A stretch of 64,000 nucleotides of DNA from Undibacterium sp. 5I1 (GTDB lineage: Bacteria > Pseudomonadota > Gammaproteobacteria > Burkholderiales > Burkholderiaceae_D), in the NCBI RefSeq assembly GCF_034314085.1, contig NZ_JAVIWI010000001.1, positions 186,001-250,000 on the forward strand. Direction: 5' to 3'. The notes beneath the pieces were generated by a model, which searched no databases, was not told where the DNA came from, and worked only from the letters and a program-made list of their open reading frames with translations. Positions 17,197 to 26,949 of the stretch are shown here, one piece after another (within the stretch, counting starts at the first letter, position 1; the number at the start of each line of letters is the position of its first letter). The position numbers and the translations under genes were made by a program.

Positions 17197-18429
17197 CTAT
17201 TCACTCAGCAATTCAGCCACCGACTGCATCCCGTCGATATGCTCAGACACGACGCGTACCATCACGATAATCGGCACGCCTAGTAACAAGCCCCAGATTC
17301 CCCATAGCCAGCCCCAAAATAGTAAGCCGATGAAGAGCGCCGCCACATTCATTTTGGCGATTCTGCCGGTCATCCAGGTAGTAATGAAAGTACCGACCAA
17401 GACCGTCACCACTAGCGTCGCTCCGGTCACTAACAAGGTTTGCGACAAAGATCCAAACTGCATAAAGGATGTTGCTCCTAGCGCCAATGTGATGATGACC
17501 GGACCAAAATACGGAATGATATGCAAGCAGCCCGCAGCGACTGCCCAAGCACCGGCATTTTCTAATCCTAACCAGCGAAAAACTACCCACAGCAATAAGG
17601 CTAAAAGCAGATTAGTGACTAATAGCATAAACATATAGTTCTGGATTGACTTATTAATGTCATCAAGAATATGCACAGTCACTTTTTTGGATGACAGCGA
17701 TGGTCCGGTGATTTTGACGAGTTTTCGCTTGAAGCTATTGCCGGACAAGAGGAGGAAAAAGATCAGAAAAATCAAGACAGTGATTTGACCAACGACACTA
17801 GCCGCACTCACTGATCCTGCTAACAGCCAGTCCTGTATTTTGAACGGGGGAGTCGCAACGATCACGGTGGTAGGTGTTTGCCGCGAACTTGGGCGCACGC
17901 TACTGGATTGATTTGCGGCCTTCTCAATCTCGTTTGCGATTGCCTGCATTTGTTGCATCGTGCTTGGCTGATTGTCTTGTGTTTTGGTGATCGCTTGCGA
18001 TATTTGCCGCGCTGCGTCGGGCAAACTGACCAGGATAGAATTAAATTCGGTACGCAGAGAATTACCAACTACTCCTGCGCCACACAGAATAGTGATTAGC
18101 ACAAGGCTGGTACCAAAAACACGTGGAATTTTAATGCGTTCCAGCCAGACCACAACCGGATTCAGTGTGTAAGAAATGATGATGCCAAAGACCAGCGGGA
18201 TAAAAAATCGCTGCGCTGTTTGTAATGCAAAAACAAAAGCAACGGTGGCTAATATAGTCAGCGCCAAACCGCGGGCATTGACTGGAATGTGGATGGTAGG
18301 TGGTGCAGAGGATCTATTGATGGACAACAAATCACTATCGCTGATTTGTATGGTCGGCGGGCGATCATCTGGTGCATGGATATTCGGCATACTGTCAGCG
18401 TCGACATCTTTATGTTGAGGGGCACTCAT
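17197..18429 (-). CDS. AI-2E family transporter (PerM/TqsA-like membrane protein)
   Basis: 410 residues. About 50 polar N-terminal residues precede eight predicted membrane helices: a pair at about 50-95, one near 108-125, then the long periplasmic/amphipathic part (about 125-205), and the C-terminal group with FLIFFLLLSG, MLLVTNLLLALLLWVVF and the family hallmark GLLFWGWLWGIWGLLLGVPI. Members have been linked to autoinducer-2 export or Na+/H+ exchange; the substrate cannot be read here. The start at 18429 (MSAPQHKDVD) is tentative because the N-terminus is not conserved. Single gene. Confidence 0.85.
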   Translation of the reverse strand: MSAPQHKDVDADSMPNIHAPDDRPPTIQISDSDLLSINRSSAPPTIHIPVNARGLALTILATVAFVFALQTAQRFFIPLVFGIIISYTLNPVVVWLERIKIPRVFGTSLVLITILCGAGVVGNSLRTEFNSILVSLPDAARQISQAITKTQDNQPSTMQQMQAIANEIEKAANQSSSVRPSSRQTPTTVIVATPPFKIQDWLLAGSVSAASVVGQITVLIFLIFFLLLSGNSFKRKLVKITGPSLSSKKVTVHILDDINKSIQNYMFMLLVTNLLLALLLWVVFRWLGLENAGAWAVAAGCLHIIPYFGPVIITLALGATSFMQFGSLSQTLLVTGATLVVTVLVGTFITTWMTGRIAKMNVAALFIGLLFWGWLWGIWGLLLGVPIIVMVRVVSEHIDGMQSVAELLSE

Positions 18430-18608
18430 TTTTTACCCTATTGACGTTAAACGGCTAACTAGCAGCAATTCTCCATCGACTATCAGCATGGTGAATCATT
18501 CGTACTCTCAATGCAAAGCGGGCAATGCATTTGACTTGATATTGATTTATATGACCATTGATCTGGCTGTATAAATCAGTATTGTCTTAACAGTACCCGC
18601 TTGCATAT

Positions 18609-18643
18609 TAGATGCGAGTTGATTTTTAATCAGCTCGCATCTA
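18609..18643 (-). terminator. Hairpin after the BON lipoprotein gene
   Basis: AGATGCGAG(C/T)TGATT arms around a short A/T loop lie about 30 bp past the stop of the BON gene in its direction of transcription. No U-tract follows, so it may stabilise the transcript rather than act as an intrinsic terminator. Confidence 0.45.
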
Positions 18644-18672
18644 GGTCGAAACACACTATATATCACGCAATA

Positions 18673-18984
18673 TTATTTGACGTGCATATCGTTTTTAACC
18701 GATTTCACACCTTTAACACCACTGGTAACTTCTACGGCTTTGTTGATGTCAGCCTGTGATGATACGAAGCCGCTCAACTGAACAATACCTTTGAATGATT
18801 CAACATTGATCTCACGGGATTTCAACATTGGTTCGTTCAAGATTGCCGCTTTTACTTTGGTTGTGATAACGGTGTCATCAACGTACTCGCCTGTACCTTC
18901 AGATTTTTGTGTGGATGCGCAACCAGCTACAGCGATAAGAGCGAAAGAAAGCAAAGCTGTTGCAAAACGTTTAGATATATTCAT
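18673..18984 (-). CDS. BON-domain lipoprotein (first)
   Basis: 103 residues. The signal sequence has lipobox IAVAGC (Cys22), followed by a single BON domain: DDTVITTKVKAAILNEPMLKSREINVESFKGIVQLSGFVSS, ending in GVKGVKSVKNDMHV. It is close to OsmY/DolP-type periplasmic proteins that bind phospholipid and respond to osmotic or envelope stress. It is highly similar to the BON protein at 21517, so the two are a duplicated pair. SD-like AAGGATC lies before the ATG. No operator palindrome was found directly upstream. Confidence 0.88.
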   Translation of the reverse strand: MNISKRFATALLSFALIAVAGCASTQKSEGTGEYVDDTVITTKVKAAILNEPMLKSREINVESFKGIVQLSGFVSSQADINKAVEVTSGVKGVKSVKNDMHVK

Positions 18985-19134
18985 GATAATGATCCTTCAA
19001 AAGTGATTAGAATTAGCTTGGTGATCGAACTTCGACAATCAAGATTTTTACTGCAATAGAGCTAAACTACCGGTCAAACTTAAAACCTAAATTTCAAGTA
19101 ATAAACTTTAAGTGTTGAACTTTAAGTACGAAAC

Positions 19135-19683
19135 TTATTTACCAAACTGTGATTTAGCACCAGCGACACAACTATCTTTTGATGGGCCTGCTAAAGCGTC
19201 ACATTTTTCCAGAGCGACTTTGTAGTTGGCTTCTACTTTGTCATCTCTTGCATCAACACGTGCCTCAACTACTTTTTTGTCTGCTTTGGCATCTGCTTTG
19301 GCTGCAACCATAACGGCCTTCGCTTCTTTTACACAGACATCTTTCTCATTGCCGGTTTTGCTATCGCACTTTGTTTTTGCAACGTCATAATCTGCATTTG
19401 CCATTGCGTTGCGCGCGTCGGTGCGGGCACTGACAGTATTTTTGTATTTTGCTTCTGCATCTGCTTTAACGTGTTTGCGTGCGGATTCAGCTTCTGCTAC
19501 GCAAACATCTTTTGGATTTCCAGCCAGTGCATTGCATTTTTCACGTGATACTTTGTAATCGGTATCTGCGGTTTCTTTTGCTGCTTTAAAGCTTGCTTTG
19601 GCCTCTGCCGTCGCTGCAACGGCCATGTTGGTAAAACCCAGAGTAGCTGCGCTGATTAGGATAATTGAGAGTGCTTTTTTCAT
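19135..19683 (-). CDS. Secreted Ala/Lys-rich protein with three Cys-pair repeats
   Basis: 182 residues from the ATG at 19683, chosen because AAGGAGC lies 6 bp upstream and a clean signal peptide follows (KKALSIILISAATLGFTNMAVAA). The mature part has three imperfect repeats, each opening with a cysteine pair: CNALAGNPKDVC, CDSKTGNEKDVC and CDALAGPSKDSC, separated by long Ala/Lys/Asp-rich helices. The regular spacing suggests a rigid helical periplasmic protein with intrarepeat disulfides. No enzyme motif is present. It lies between a BON lipoprotein and CsbD, which suggests a stress role. Confidence 0.72.
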   Translation of the reverse strand: MKKALSIILISAATLGFTNMAVAATAEAKASFKAAKETADTDYKVSREKCNALAGNPKDVCVAEAESARKHVKADAEAKYKNTVSARTDARNAMANADYDVAKTKCDSKTGNEKDVCVKEAKAVMVAAKADAKADKKVVEARVDARDDKVEANYKVALEKCDALAGPSKDSCVAGAKSQFGK

Positions 19684-19761
19684 GTAGTGCTCCTTGATAT
19701 TATTAAAATCGCTTACGGAAAAATGCCGCATGCGGTTTGCTACTTTCGACTAAATGTCTGG

Positions 19762-19977
19762 CTAAGAAGTACGAATTTCTTTAAGAAATTTCTGAAAAGC
19801 CTTCACTTGCTTATCAGCCTCGTCCTTGTCTATGCCATATGCTTCCTGAATCTGGCCCAGCAACTGGTCACGTTTGCCTGCGATGACGTCAATATGATCA
19901 TTTGTCAATTTGCCCCATTGCGCTTTTACTTGACCTTTGTATTGCAGCCAGTTTCCTTCGATTACATCCCAGTTCAT
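19762..19977 (-). CDS. CsbD family stress-response protein
   Basis: 71 residues with the full CsbD pattern: MNWDVIEGNWLQYKGQVKAQWGKLTNDHIDVIAGKRDQLLGQIQEAYG, then an acidic/basic helix. CsbD-like proteins are abundant general-stress proteins of unclear biochemistry. It lies directly upstream of the Cys-repeat protein on the same strand (about 80 bp), and the two may be cotranscribed. Confidence 0.92.
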   Translation of the reverse strand: MNWDVIEGNWLQYKGQVKAQWGKLTNDHIDVIAGKRDQLLGQIQEAYGIDKDEADKQVKAFQKFLKEIRTS

Positions 19978-20095
19978 TATTTTCTCTACATAGTTTTGAA
20001 GTGAGTGATGACAACGACATTAGTTGCTGGCATCACATAAATTTATTTGCGTTACTTTTGCTGCGATTTTGCCTTTGTCCAAAATTCGACGTTAG

Positions 20096-20242
20096 CTAAA
20101 TCCCTCGTCCGCTAATCAGGCGCAGCAAGATCATGATGACGGCCACCACTAATAAAATATGGATGAAGCCACCAATGGTGTAAGAAGTGACCAAGCCAAG
20201 TAGCCACAAGATAATTAGAACAACAGCGATGGTATAAAGCAT
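20096..20242 (-). CDS. lmo0937-type small membrane protein, 48 aa
   Basis: Short gene with the composition and layout of the lmo0937 family: an N-terminal helix (LYTIAVVLIILWLLGLV), a central SYTIGGFIHILL loop and a second helix (VVAVIMILLRLI) before the basic tail SGRGI. AGGAG lies before the ATG. Members are common in stress-gene neighbourhoods, probably as small inner-membrane proteins. It is preceded by a candidate operator (20387-20402). Confidence 0.85.
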   Translation of the reverse strand: MLYTIAVVLIILWLLGLVTSYTIGGFIHILLVVAVIMILLRLISGRGI

Positions 20243-20386
20243 GATTTCTCCTCAAGAATTTTATTCAATGGTGTCGATGAAACTAGTTGTAATCCGCTAT
20301 TTTTTCAGTACATCAAATTAAGAAAATCAGCGCTTACAACATTCAACATCGTGGGACTAAGTATGCAAGCTGCTTGCATCAGGTTC

Positions 20387-20402
20387 TGTTCGCTGGCGTA
20401 CA
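20387..20402. promoter_or_regulatory. Candidate operator site 2
   Basis: TGTTCG-CTGG-CGTACA matches the palindrome at every fixed position. It lies 145 bp before the lmo0937-type gene on the minus strand and just past the 3' end of the gene at 20458. Confidence 0.6.
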
Positions 20403-20457
20403 CAACATGTAAATAGTTAATTAAATTCGTATTGTTTTAGATAAATTTGGATAAACA

Positions 20458-21111
20458 TTAACCGTTAGACTGTAAATTGCCATCAACAATCTTTACCCGG
20501 TCACCAGAGCGCCATTGCGGTGGATTGGTTTGATGTACGGTGCGGCTTGATCCATCTTCCATGCGGATAGAAATATCGTAGCTATTGCTGGCATTGACCC
20601 GACCTTCGATTTGATTACCAGCGACTGCGCCGCCAATTGCGCCTAACACTGTGGCAGCTTCTTTGCCATGGCCGCCGCCCACCTGATTGCCTAACAAGCC
20701 ACCGACTACCGCACCACCAATTGCGCCGACGCCACTACCTTGTGCACGGGTGTTGATCTCGCGTATTGATTCCACGATCCCGCAGTTGTAGCAAGGGAGT
20801 TTGTTGGACGGCCGATAGTCATCATTAGCCGCAGCATAAGTTTGTTTGTGATGTACAGGCGCAGGTGTAGTTGCACGCGGCGTCGTGTTTGGATTATTTA
20901 AATTATTTGGATTTGTCGTATTGCCGTTAGCTTGCGTCGCCGCTTGATCAGCTTGCGTTAATGCGCCGTTATTATTGCTACCGATCGAGGTTGGAATCCA
21001 TCCCATGATGGCAGCAATACCAGCAGCACAGAATAAAGTTACAGCAAGACCTGCGATGATAATCATCGGGTGTAGTCTGGATTTGGGGAAACCATTGGTA
21101 GGGGTAGTCAT
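20458..21111 (-). CDS. Glycine-zipper 2TM-domain protein with CYNCG motif
   Basis: 217 residues. A cytoplasmic start (TTPTNGFPKSRLHP) precedes one membrane helix (about 17-37, MIIIAGLAVTLFCAAGIAAIMG). A low-complexity Asn/Thr/Pro linker follows, then CYNCGIVESIREI and a glycine zipper (GAIGGAVVGGLLGNQVGGGHG...GAIGGAVAGNQIEG). The C-terminus is a small beta domain (YDISIRMEDGSSRTV...GDRVKIVDG). This is the YMGG/Rick_17kDa-like layout; the same C-terminal pattern returns at 47155 and 49537. A membrane- or envelope-associated role is likely; no catalysis is suggested. Confidence 0.83.
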   Translation of the reverse strand: MTTPTNGFPKSRLHPMIIIAGLAVTLFCAAGIAAIMGWIPTSIGSNNNGALTQADQAATQANGNTTNPNNLNNPNTTPRATTPAPVHHKQTYAAANDDYRPSNKLPCYNCGIVESIREINTRAQGSGVGAIGGAVVGGLLGNQVGGGHGKEAATVLGAIGGAVAGNQIEGRVNASNSYDISIRMEDGSSRTVHQTNPPQWRSGDRVKIVDGNLQSNG

Positions 21112-21204
21112 GATGAATTCTTCCTTGAATATTTTGTTGTGAGTTATTTTTTATTTGGCTCGCTAAGCTAGTTTGGTAGCTAGGCGAGCCAGATTGATGG
21201 CAGA

Positions 21205-21423
21205 TTATTTAGGTTTGACCTGGTTGCCGATCACACCGCCAACTGCTGCGCCACCGACCGTGCCGACCGCGCTACCACCAGTCAGTACCGCGCCAACCAC
21301 AGCACCAGCACCTGCGCCGACGGCGGTATTTTTATCCTGGTTAGACATACCAGCACACGCTGTCAAGCCGAACATCAGAGTGATAGTTGCAGCGTAGCCG
21401 CTTAATTTTTTGATCGTATTCAT
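21205..21423 (-). CDS. Small glycine-zipper lipoprotein (OsmB-like)
   Basis: 72 residues. Signal sequence with lipobox LTACAG (Cys22), then a short polar stretch and a Gly/Ala zipper covering most of the mature protein (GAGAGAVVGAVLTGG...GGAAVGGVIGNQVK). This resembles OsmB and other osmotically induced lipoproteins. It lies about 95 bp after the BON gene on the same strand, and the two may be cotranscribed. Confidence 0.82.
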   Translation of the reverse strand: MNTIKKLSGYAATITLMFGLTACAGMSNQDKNTAVGAGAGAVVGAVLTGGSAVGTVGGAAVGGVIGNQVKPK

Positions 21424-21516
21424 GATTAAACCTCTTTGAAAAGAAATTAAAAAAGTGGATGGTGACGAGTCGTTACAGTCTTTACAGCCGTTACGATAGC
21501 GTCACCGATATCCTGA

Positions 21517-21828
21517 TTATTTCAAACGCATATCGTTTTTAACTGCAGTCACGCCATTGACGCCACGTGCCACTTTGATTGCAGTATCAATATTCTCTTG
21601 CGAGCGGACAAAACCACTTAACTGGACTGCGCCTTTAAACGTCTCTACATTAATTTCGCTGACCTTCAATGTAGGCTCGTTCAGGATTGCTGCTTTGACT
21701 GATGTGGTGATGACGGAATCATCGACATACTGACCAGTGCTCTCTTGTTTTGGTGTGGCGGCACAGCCGACGATAGTCGTGAGCATGAGTGCGGCGATCA
21801 GGCTAGATACAATTTTGAAGTTTTTCAT
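21517..21828 (-). CDS. BON-domain lipoprotein (second)
   Basis: 103 residues; lipobox TTIVGC (Cys22) and one BON domain (DDSVITTSVKAAILNEPTLKVSEINVETFKGAVQLSGFV...GVNGVTAVKNDMRLK). It aligns end to end without gaps with the BON protein at 18673, which indicates tandem-type duplication with intervening genes. A candidate operator (21943-21958) lies 115 bp upstream. Predicted role: periplasmic envelope maintenance under stress. Confidence 0.88.
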   Translation of the reverse strand: MKNFKIVSSLIAALMLTTIVGCAATPKQESTGQYVDDSVITTSVKAAILNEPTLKVSEINVETFKGAVQLSGFVRSQENIDTAIKVARGVNGVTAVKNDMRLK

Positions 21829-21942
21829 TTTTATTCCTTGATGTAGTTTGTTTGGTTTGCGTAATCTGCGTAATTTCTTTAACGCTGCTACAGCAAGTAG
21901 CTATGCGATGAGGCTAGATTGAGGCTTGGCTCGATTTACTTC

Positions 21943-21958
21943 TGTACGTTAGCGCACG
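21943..21958. promoter_or_regulatory. Candidate operator site 3
   Basis: TGTACG-TTAG-CGCACG, one mismatch in the last base, 115 bp before the second BON lipoprotein gene on the minus strand. Confidence 0.55.
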
Positions 21959-22172
21959 TAGTATTTAATTTTTTTATTTAGCTTTTAAAGTGCTGTTACG
22001 AATACTTTTGGGTATCGTATTTTCTGGAGGGCGGCGGGCGCTAGCAAGGTACTGACTGTATGCCTGCATTCAGCGAGATTTGATGTGGAAACTAGACGAC
22101 AAGCTAGCTGTTACGCTGACAAAAAATGAACTGAAAACCGACTCAGTATTTAAACTGAACGTCAGTTGATAT

Positions 22173-22260
22173 AAATATACTCCCCATTAAATTTATAGAA
22201 ATTAGTCTATCGTCCAAGGATTATATGGACAACTTAAATATACCCATTGGGAGTATATTT
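22173..22260 (-). repeat. Dispersed hairpin repeat, copy C
   Basis: Starts AAATATACTCCCC, has the inner palindrome GTCCAAGGATTATATGGAC and ends with the hairpin AAATATACCCATTGGGAGTA. It lies in the 559-bp gap before the second BON gene. Apart from this repeat and operator site 3, the gap shows nothing recognisable. Confidence 0.85.
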
Positions 22261-22387
22261 AGTTACTCTTAAAAAATGTGGTCGATCGTACTTCAGTCTG
22301 CTACGCGTAATCAGCTAATAATTAGGCTAGGCATCTACTTAGATCATCGGCCACGCAGGCCAGCATAATCCATCAATAATCCATCAT

Positions 22388-25387
22388 TTACTCAGTCGTC
22401 TGCAACAAACTTCGCTCGGATTCCAGCAGTTTTTCAAACGCATCGGCGGCAACGGCGCGGCTGAATAAATAGCCTTGCACCTGGTCGCATCCATGTGCCC
22501 GCAAGTAGTCTAATTGTTCGGTAGTTTCGACCCCCTCTGCAATTACTTTTAAACGCAGGCTATGGGCAAGTGAGATGATTGATGCAACGATGGCAGCGTC
22601 ATCGGCATCCACCGTAATATCATTAACGAAGGACTGATCAATTTTTAGTACATCAATCGGAAAGCGTCGTAAATACGACAGGCTAGAGTAGCCGGTACCA
22701 AAATCGTCGATAGAGATATGGATGCCTAAGCTCTTCAGATTGCGCAAAATCGCAATCGCGCTTTCAACATCGCTCATCACCATACTCTCTGTCAGTTCTA
22801 GCTCTAAGGATGAGGCATCTAATCCAGTCGCATCCAAAATATCGGAGATTGATTGCACCAGCATTTTTTGTGTGAACTGACGGGCAGATAAATTGACCGC
22901 CACTCGCAAATGCGCAAAGCCAGCGTTGTGCCACGCTTTGGTATGCAGACATGCCGTGCGGATAACCCAAGCACCAATCGGTATGATTAAGCCCATCTCT
23001 TCTGCCAAACCGATAAAGCGTGCTGGTGCAATCATACCGTGTACCGGATGATTCCAGCGCAGTAGTGCCTCCATCCCGACGATGCGTCCATTGCTTAAAT
23101 TGATCTGTGGTTGGTAGTGGATCACCAACTCATTGCGCTCTAATGCGTGACGTAAATCGGCTTCGATACTTAGCCGGTCCAGCGTGCGCTCGTTCATTGC
23201 CGGCGTATAAAACTGGAAGCTATTACGGCCCATTTCTTTGGCGCGGTACATGGCGATATCGGCGTGTTTGATCAGACCTTCTGCCGTTACGCCATCCAAA
23301 GGATAGGTCGCTATGCCGATGCTACAAGTTAAGAAAAATTCATAGTCACTTAGCATCAACGGTTGAGCGATGGCATCCATGATCTGCTGTAATACAGCGA
23401 GGCCATTGGTATTAGTATTACCATCGTCAGTTTGCTCTGGCAGCACCAGGACAAACTCATCGCCGCCAAGTCGCGCTACCGTATCGGCCTCGCGCACTGC
23501 AGATTGTAAGCGTCCAGCCAAAGTTTTTAATAGTTCATCGCCGGCCTCATGGCCAAGGGTGTCATTCACAAAATTAAAACGGTCAATATCAACAAACACG
23601 ACCCAGATAGAATTGTTATTGGCGTTGCTATTGCCGTCCCCGGTGCTATTTTTATTCCGGTTGGCGTTGCTAATCGCCTGGGTCAGGCGTTCGCGCAGGA
23701 GATTGCGGTTGGCAAGGCCAGTCAGGCTGTCATGTTTGGCCTGGAACTCCAGCTCGGCCTCAAACCGCATTACCGCCGAGATGTCATATTGCGCGACGAC
23801 AAAATGGCTGATGATGCCGCTATCATCTTTTACTGGTGCGATAAAAAGGTCGCTCCAATAACCACTACCATCTTTGCGGTGATTACGCAGCAGTGCATGC
23901 CCCTCGCGCTGCTCACGCAGGGCAGTACGTATCTCTTCTATATTTTGCTGATCCTGACCGCTGCCTTGCAAAGATTCCAGGCTGCGGCCGACGACATCAG
24001 CTGCGGTATAGCCACTGATATTCTCAAAAGCCGGATTAACATATTCAATCGCGTAATGTGGTGCGTCGGCACTGCAAATGATGATGGCATTGGACGATAC
24101 TTCAATCACCTTTTCCCGCAAGCGTAAAGATTTTTCTGTGCGTTTGCGCAGTGCCAAATCTTCGCATAAACGTAGGTTGGCAAATTGTAAGGCTGCGGTA
24201 CGCTCACCCGCCACCCGTTCTATGATGGCCTTGCGTGAGACTAATGAATAAACATACGCGGCTGCTAACAGACTAAATAAGATGCCACCTAACAGCACAT
24301 ATAAAGAGCCATTATTATTGGCCGTAAACAGCACGGGTGTTTTTGCAATCTCAATGTGCCAGGGATTACCGCCTAATGTGAAATTATCGTTGAGCGTGAC
24401 AGCGCGATCATAAAATAGCCAGCGTGGTAGCAAAGAGAAATTATTGTCGGTGTTTGGCTGTGCTCTAGCTTTAGTTCCCGCTGTAGTTCCATCTATACTT
24501 CCAGCGCCAGCGCTATCAGCCACAGCGGTCGGGTTATTAGGTAATAGATCAGAGGCAGCATCGTGCTGGAATGCCAGATATTGTGGATCATTCCCCGGCC
24601 CTGCATAAATGCTGATCGCCAAGCCCGGCATGGCTAAAAAACCTCGGCTGCCGAGTATGCTGTCGATCAAATGATCTACCCGCAAGATTGCTGCGGTTTC
24701 TCCAATCACCGCGCGATTGCGTGATGCGGCGGTATCTAGCGGCGCACCTTGCAAATACACCGGCACCATCAGCATAAAACCTGTGTGCCAGGTTTTATGC
24801 TGTATGACCGGTATCAGGCTGGTCGCGGTTGCCAGACCCGTGGAGCGTGAACGCAGTCTGGCCTGTGTCTGATCCGCCGTAATGGCGGTATCAACGCCCA
24901 GCAGCTGCTCGTTGGTCGCGCTCGGTTCTATGTACTCAATGACGTTGTAACTATCACGCAGGCCAGCAGGTTTTTGCTCATCATCGACCACTTCGGTCAG
25001 CTTAAAATTGGGCAGGCGCTGACGCATCCTTGCTTCGTAGATCTGGCGATCGCTTTGCATGACAAGACGCTGAAAACTCAGTGCCTGAATTTGCGGATAG
25101 CGTTGTAGCAGCGGCGCGGTGAAGCTTCTAAATTGCTCGCGACTTACCACACCCACGCTACGGAATCATTGATTTAGCACCATCAATTGCTCAGCTGCAT
25201 CATGCAGACCCTCTGATACCGCCACCGAGCATAATTTGGCATTCTGCTCGAACTGGTTGCTCTGTCGCTCAGATTCCACCCGTCGTATCGATGCAAACAA
25301 TAAGGCCGTCAGACTCAGACCGATCACTAAAGTAATCAGGGCCGAGACCGAGACCGAGAAGCGAATACGGCGAAATAGTTTATCCAC
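22388..25387 (-). pseudogene. CHASE-PAS-GGDEF-EAL cyclic-di-GMP protein interrupted by in-frame TGA
   Basis: One continuous frame of about 999 codons is broken only by TGA at 25166-25168 (codon 74), inside the sensor: EGLHDAAEQLMVLNQ-stop-FRSVGVVSREQFRSF. Order: membrane helix (about 8-34), periplasmic CHASE domain (about 70-280), second helix (about 375-395), PAS (about 430-545), GGDEF with intact GGDEF (641-645) and EAL starting EALLRW (773). Intact signatures suggest both cyclase and phosphodiesterase capacity. After the stop, translation could restart at GTG 25156, but that product would lack the first helix. The alternatives are a recent mutation, a sequencing error or readthrough. Confidence 0.85.
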
Positions 25388-25570
25388 GATGGTCTTTCAG
25401 CAATATCTTTTAACGCAAGACTGCGCGGCTTTTAATGAGTACATGCTATGGCAATGCTATAGAGCAAGCCGATAAAACAACGTATTGACATGAGGGCAGA
25501 CTTGGCCACGACCTTCATTGGACGCAGCTATCAATCAAAGAAGACTTTAATGAGATCGGCTCGTCGTGTA

Positions 25571-25586
25571 TGTGCGATCGCGAACA
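25571..25586. promoter_or_regulatory. Candidate operator site 4
   Basis: TGTGCG-ATCG-CGAACA matches every fixed position and sits in a larger near-palindrome (CGTATGT...ACATACG). It is 184 bp before the GGDEF-EAL gene on the minus strand. Confidence 0.65.
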
Positions 25587-25767
25587 TACGAATGGAAGTT
25601 TTAGCTTAACTAACTTAAGTTTAAGCTTGTTAACTAAAAATCATTTTTAATGGTGACATTCTCAAAGCACGTCTTTTAACATACGAAAGAGCCGTTATTT
25701 AAGGCAAAATAGATAGCGATACTTTTCTATTTATCGCTTATTCCAGTCTCAACTGTATGCAGTTATT

Positions 25768-25854
25768 GAATATACTCCCCTTCTTTTTTTTAAAAAATAC
25801 CTTATTGTCCAATCATTATATGGACGATATAAATATACTTATCATGAGTATATG
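25768..25854 (-). repeat. Dispersed hairpin repeat, copy D
   Basis: Reads GAATATACTCCCC, then the inner palindrome GTCCAATCATTATATGGAC, then the terminal hairpin AAATATACTTATCATGAGTA. It is located between the divergent GGDEF-EAL and Crp/Fnr genes. Confidence 0.85.
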
Positions 25855-25943
25855 CATTTGATATCAAGCACTTAGGTTTTGTAATCAAGTGGAATCACGC
25901 CCGCATATAGGGTAAACTACTTAGCTATGCGTTTTCACTTTTA

Positions 25944-25959
25944 TGTTCGGTAGCGCACA
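25944..25959. promoter_or_regulatory. Candidate operator site 5
   Basis: TGTTCG-GTAG-CGCACA matches every fixed position, 98 bp before the preferred start of the Crp/Fnr gene. If real, it implies autoregulation or control by a paralogue. Confidence 0.62.
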
Positions 25960-26056
25960 GACGGTATTGTGCAAGGTAGAATATAGTCAAAGACCTCACG
26001 TAATTGTGTTACCTTCCGTTGTCAAAAATTTTCCTGCGCGACGTCCCCTCACTCTC

Positions 26057-26800
26057 ATGACTGGAAACAGAAAATCTTCTATGGCCAGTGCACATCACCC
26101 GAGTCAGAATCATTTATTAGCCGCTTTACTCGATGCGGAATATGACCGACTGTCCCCTCATTTAGAACTAGTACCCATGTTACTCGGCGATGTGCTGTAT
26201 GAGTCCGGTGGCAAGCTGGCGCATGTGTATTTTCCAACGACCTCTATTATTTCTTTGCACTATTTGCTAGAAGACGGCGGTTCTTCGGAGATCGCAGGTG
26301 TTGGTAACGAGGGCGTTATTGGAGTTTCTCTTTTTATGGGTGGTAATAGCACGCCTAGTCGTGCGATAGTGCAAACGGGTGGTCATGCTTATCGCCTTAA
26401 GGCCGACATCTTGATGGCTGAGTTTAATCGTGCCGGGCCAGTGCTGCGTTTGCTGTTGCGCTATACCCAGGCTTTGCTGACCCAAATGTCACAAACGTCG
26501 GTCTGTAACCGGCATCACTCGGTAGAGCAACAACTCTGTCGCTGGCTGTTGCTGACTCTGGATCGCGTACCGTCTAACGAGCTGACGATTACGCAAGAAC
26601 TGATTGCCAACACCTTAGGTGTACGACGTGAAGGTATTACCGAAGCGGCAGGCAAGTTACAGCAAGAGCACTATATTAGTTACCGCCGCGGGCACATCAC
26701 CGTCGTCAATAGAAACGGTCTTGAAGACAAAGTTTGTGAATGCTATGGCGTAGTAAAAAAAGAATTTGCCCGCTTGTTATCGGACGTGCGTCAACGTTGA
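26057..26800 (+). CDS. Crp/Fnr-family transcriptional regulator
   Basis: 247 residues from ATG 26057. A longer frame from 25943 would put its first codons over the operator palindrome and has no conserved sequence, so the internal start is preferred (26081 is also possible). An N-terminal cyclic-nucleotide-binding-type beta barrel (LLGDVLYESGGKLAHVYFPTTSIISL...AGVGNEGVIGVSLFM) is followed by a dimer helix and a Crp-type winged helix (TITQELIANTLGVRREGITEAAGKL). No Cys cluster for an Fe-S centre is evident, so oxygen sensing as in Fnr is unlikely. It lies among signalling genes and is the obvious candidate to bind the window's palindrome, but this is inference. Confidence 0.85.
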   Translation: MTGNRKSSMASAHHPSQNHLLAALLDAEYDRLSPHLELVPMLLGDVLYESGGKLAHVYFPTTSIISLHYLLEDGGSSEIAGVGNEGVIGVSLFMGGNSTPSRAIVQTGGHAYRLKADILMAEFNRAGPVLRLLLRYTQALLTQMSQTSVCNRHHSVEQQLCRWLLLTLDRVPSNELTITQELIANTLGVRREGITEAAGKLQQEHYISYRRGHITVVNRNGLEDKVCECYGVVKKEFARLLSDVRQR

Positions 26801-26949
26801 TTAGTTTTTGATTCGCTTTTAAATCTCTACTGCCTTATTTCTACTTTATCTCCGTTTTATTATTTTTTTGACGGCTTCGCCGTTACCTTGTTTGAGCCGA
26901 GGTTAGCGCTCTGGTTTGTGCTCTACAAAAAGTATCAAGGTCAGAATTT

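Noticed and set aside
23549..24127. 192-codon frame on the plus strand
   Set aside because: It is antisense to the GGDEF-EAL gene, has no ribosome site and encodes no recognisable sequence.
25943..26056. Longer N-terminus for the Crp/Fnr gene
   Set aside because: Its first codons overlap the candidate operator palindrome and the encoded sequence is not family-like.
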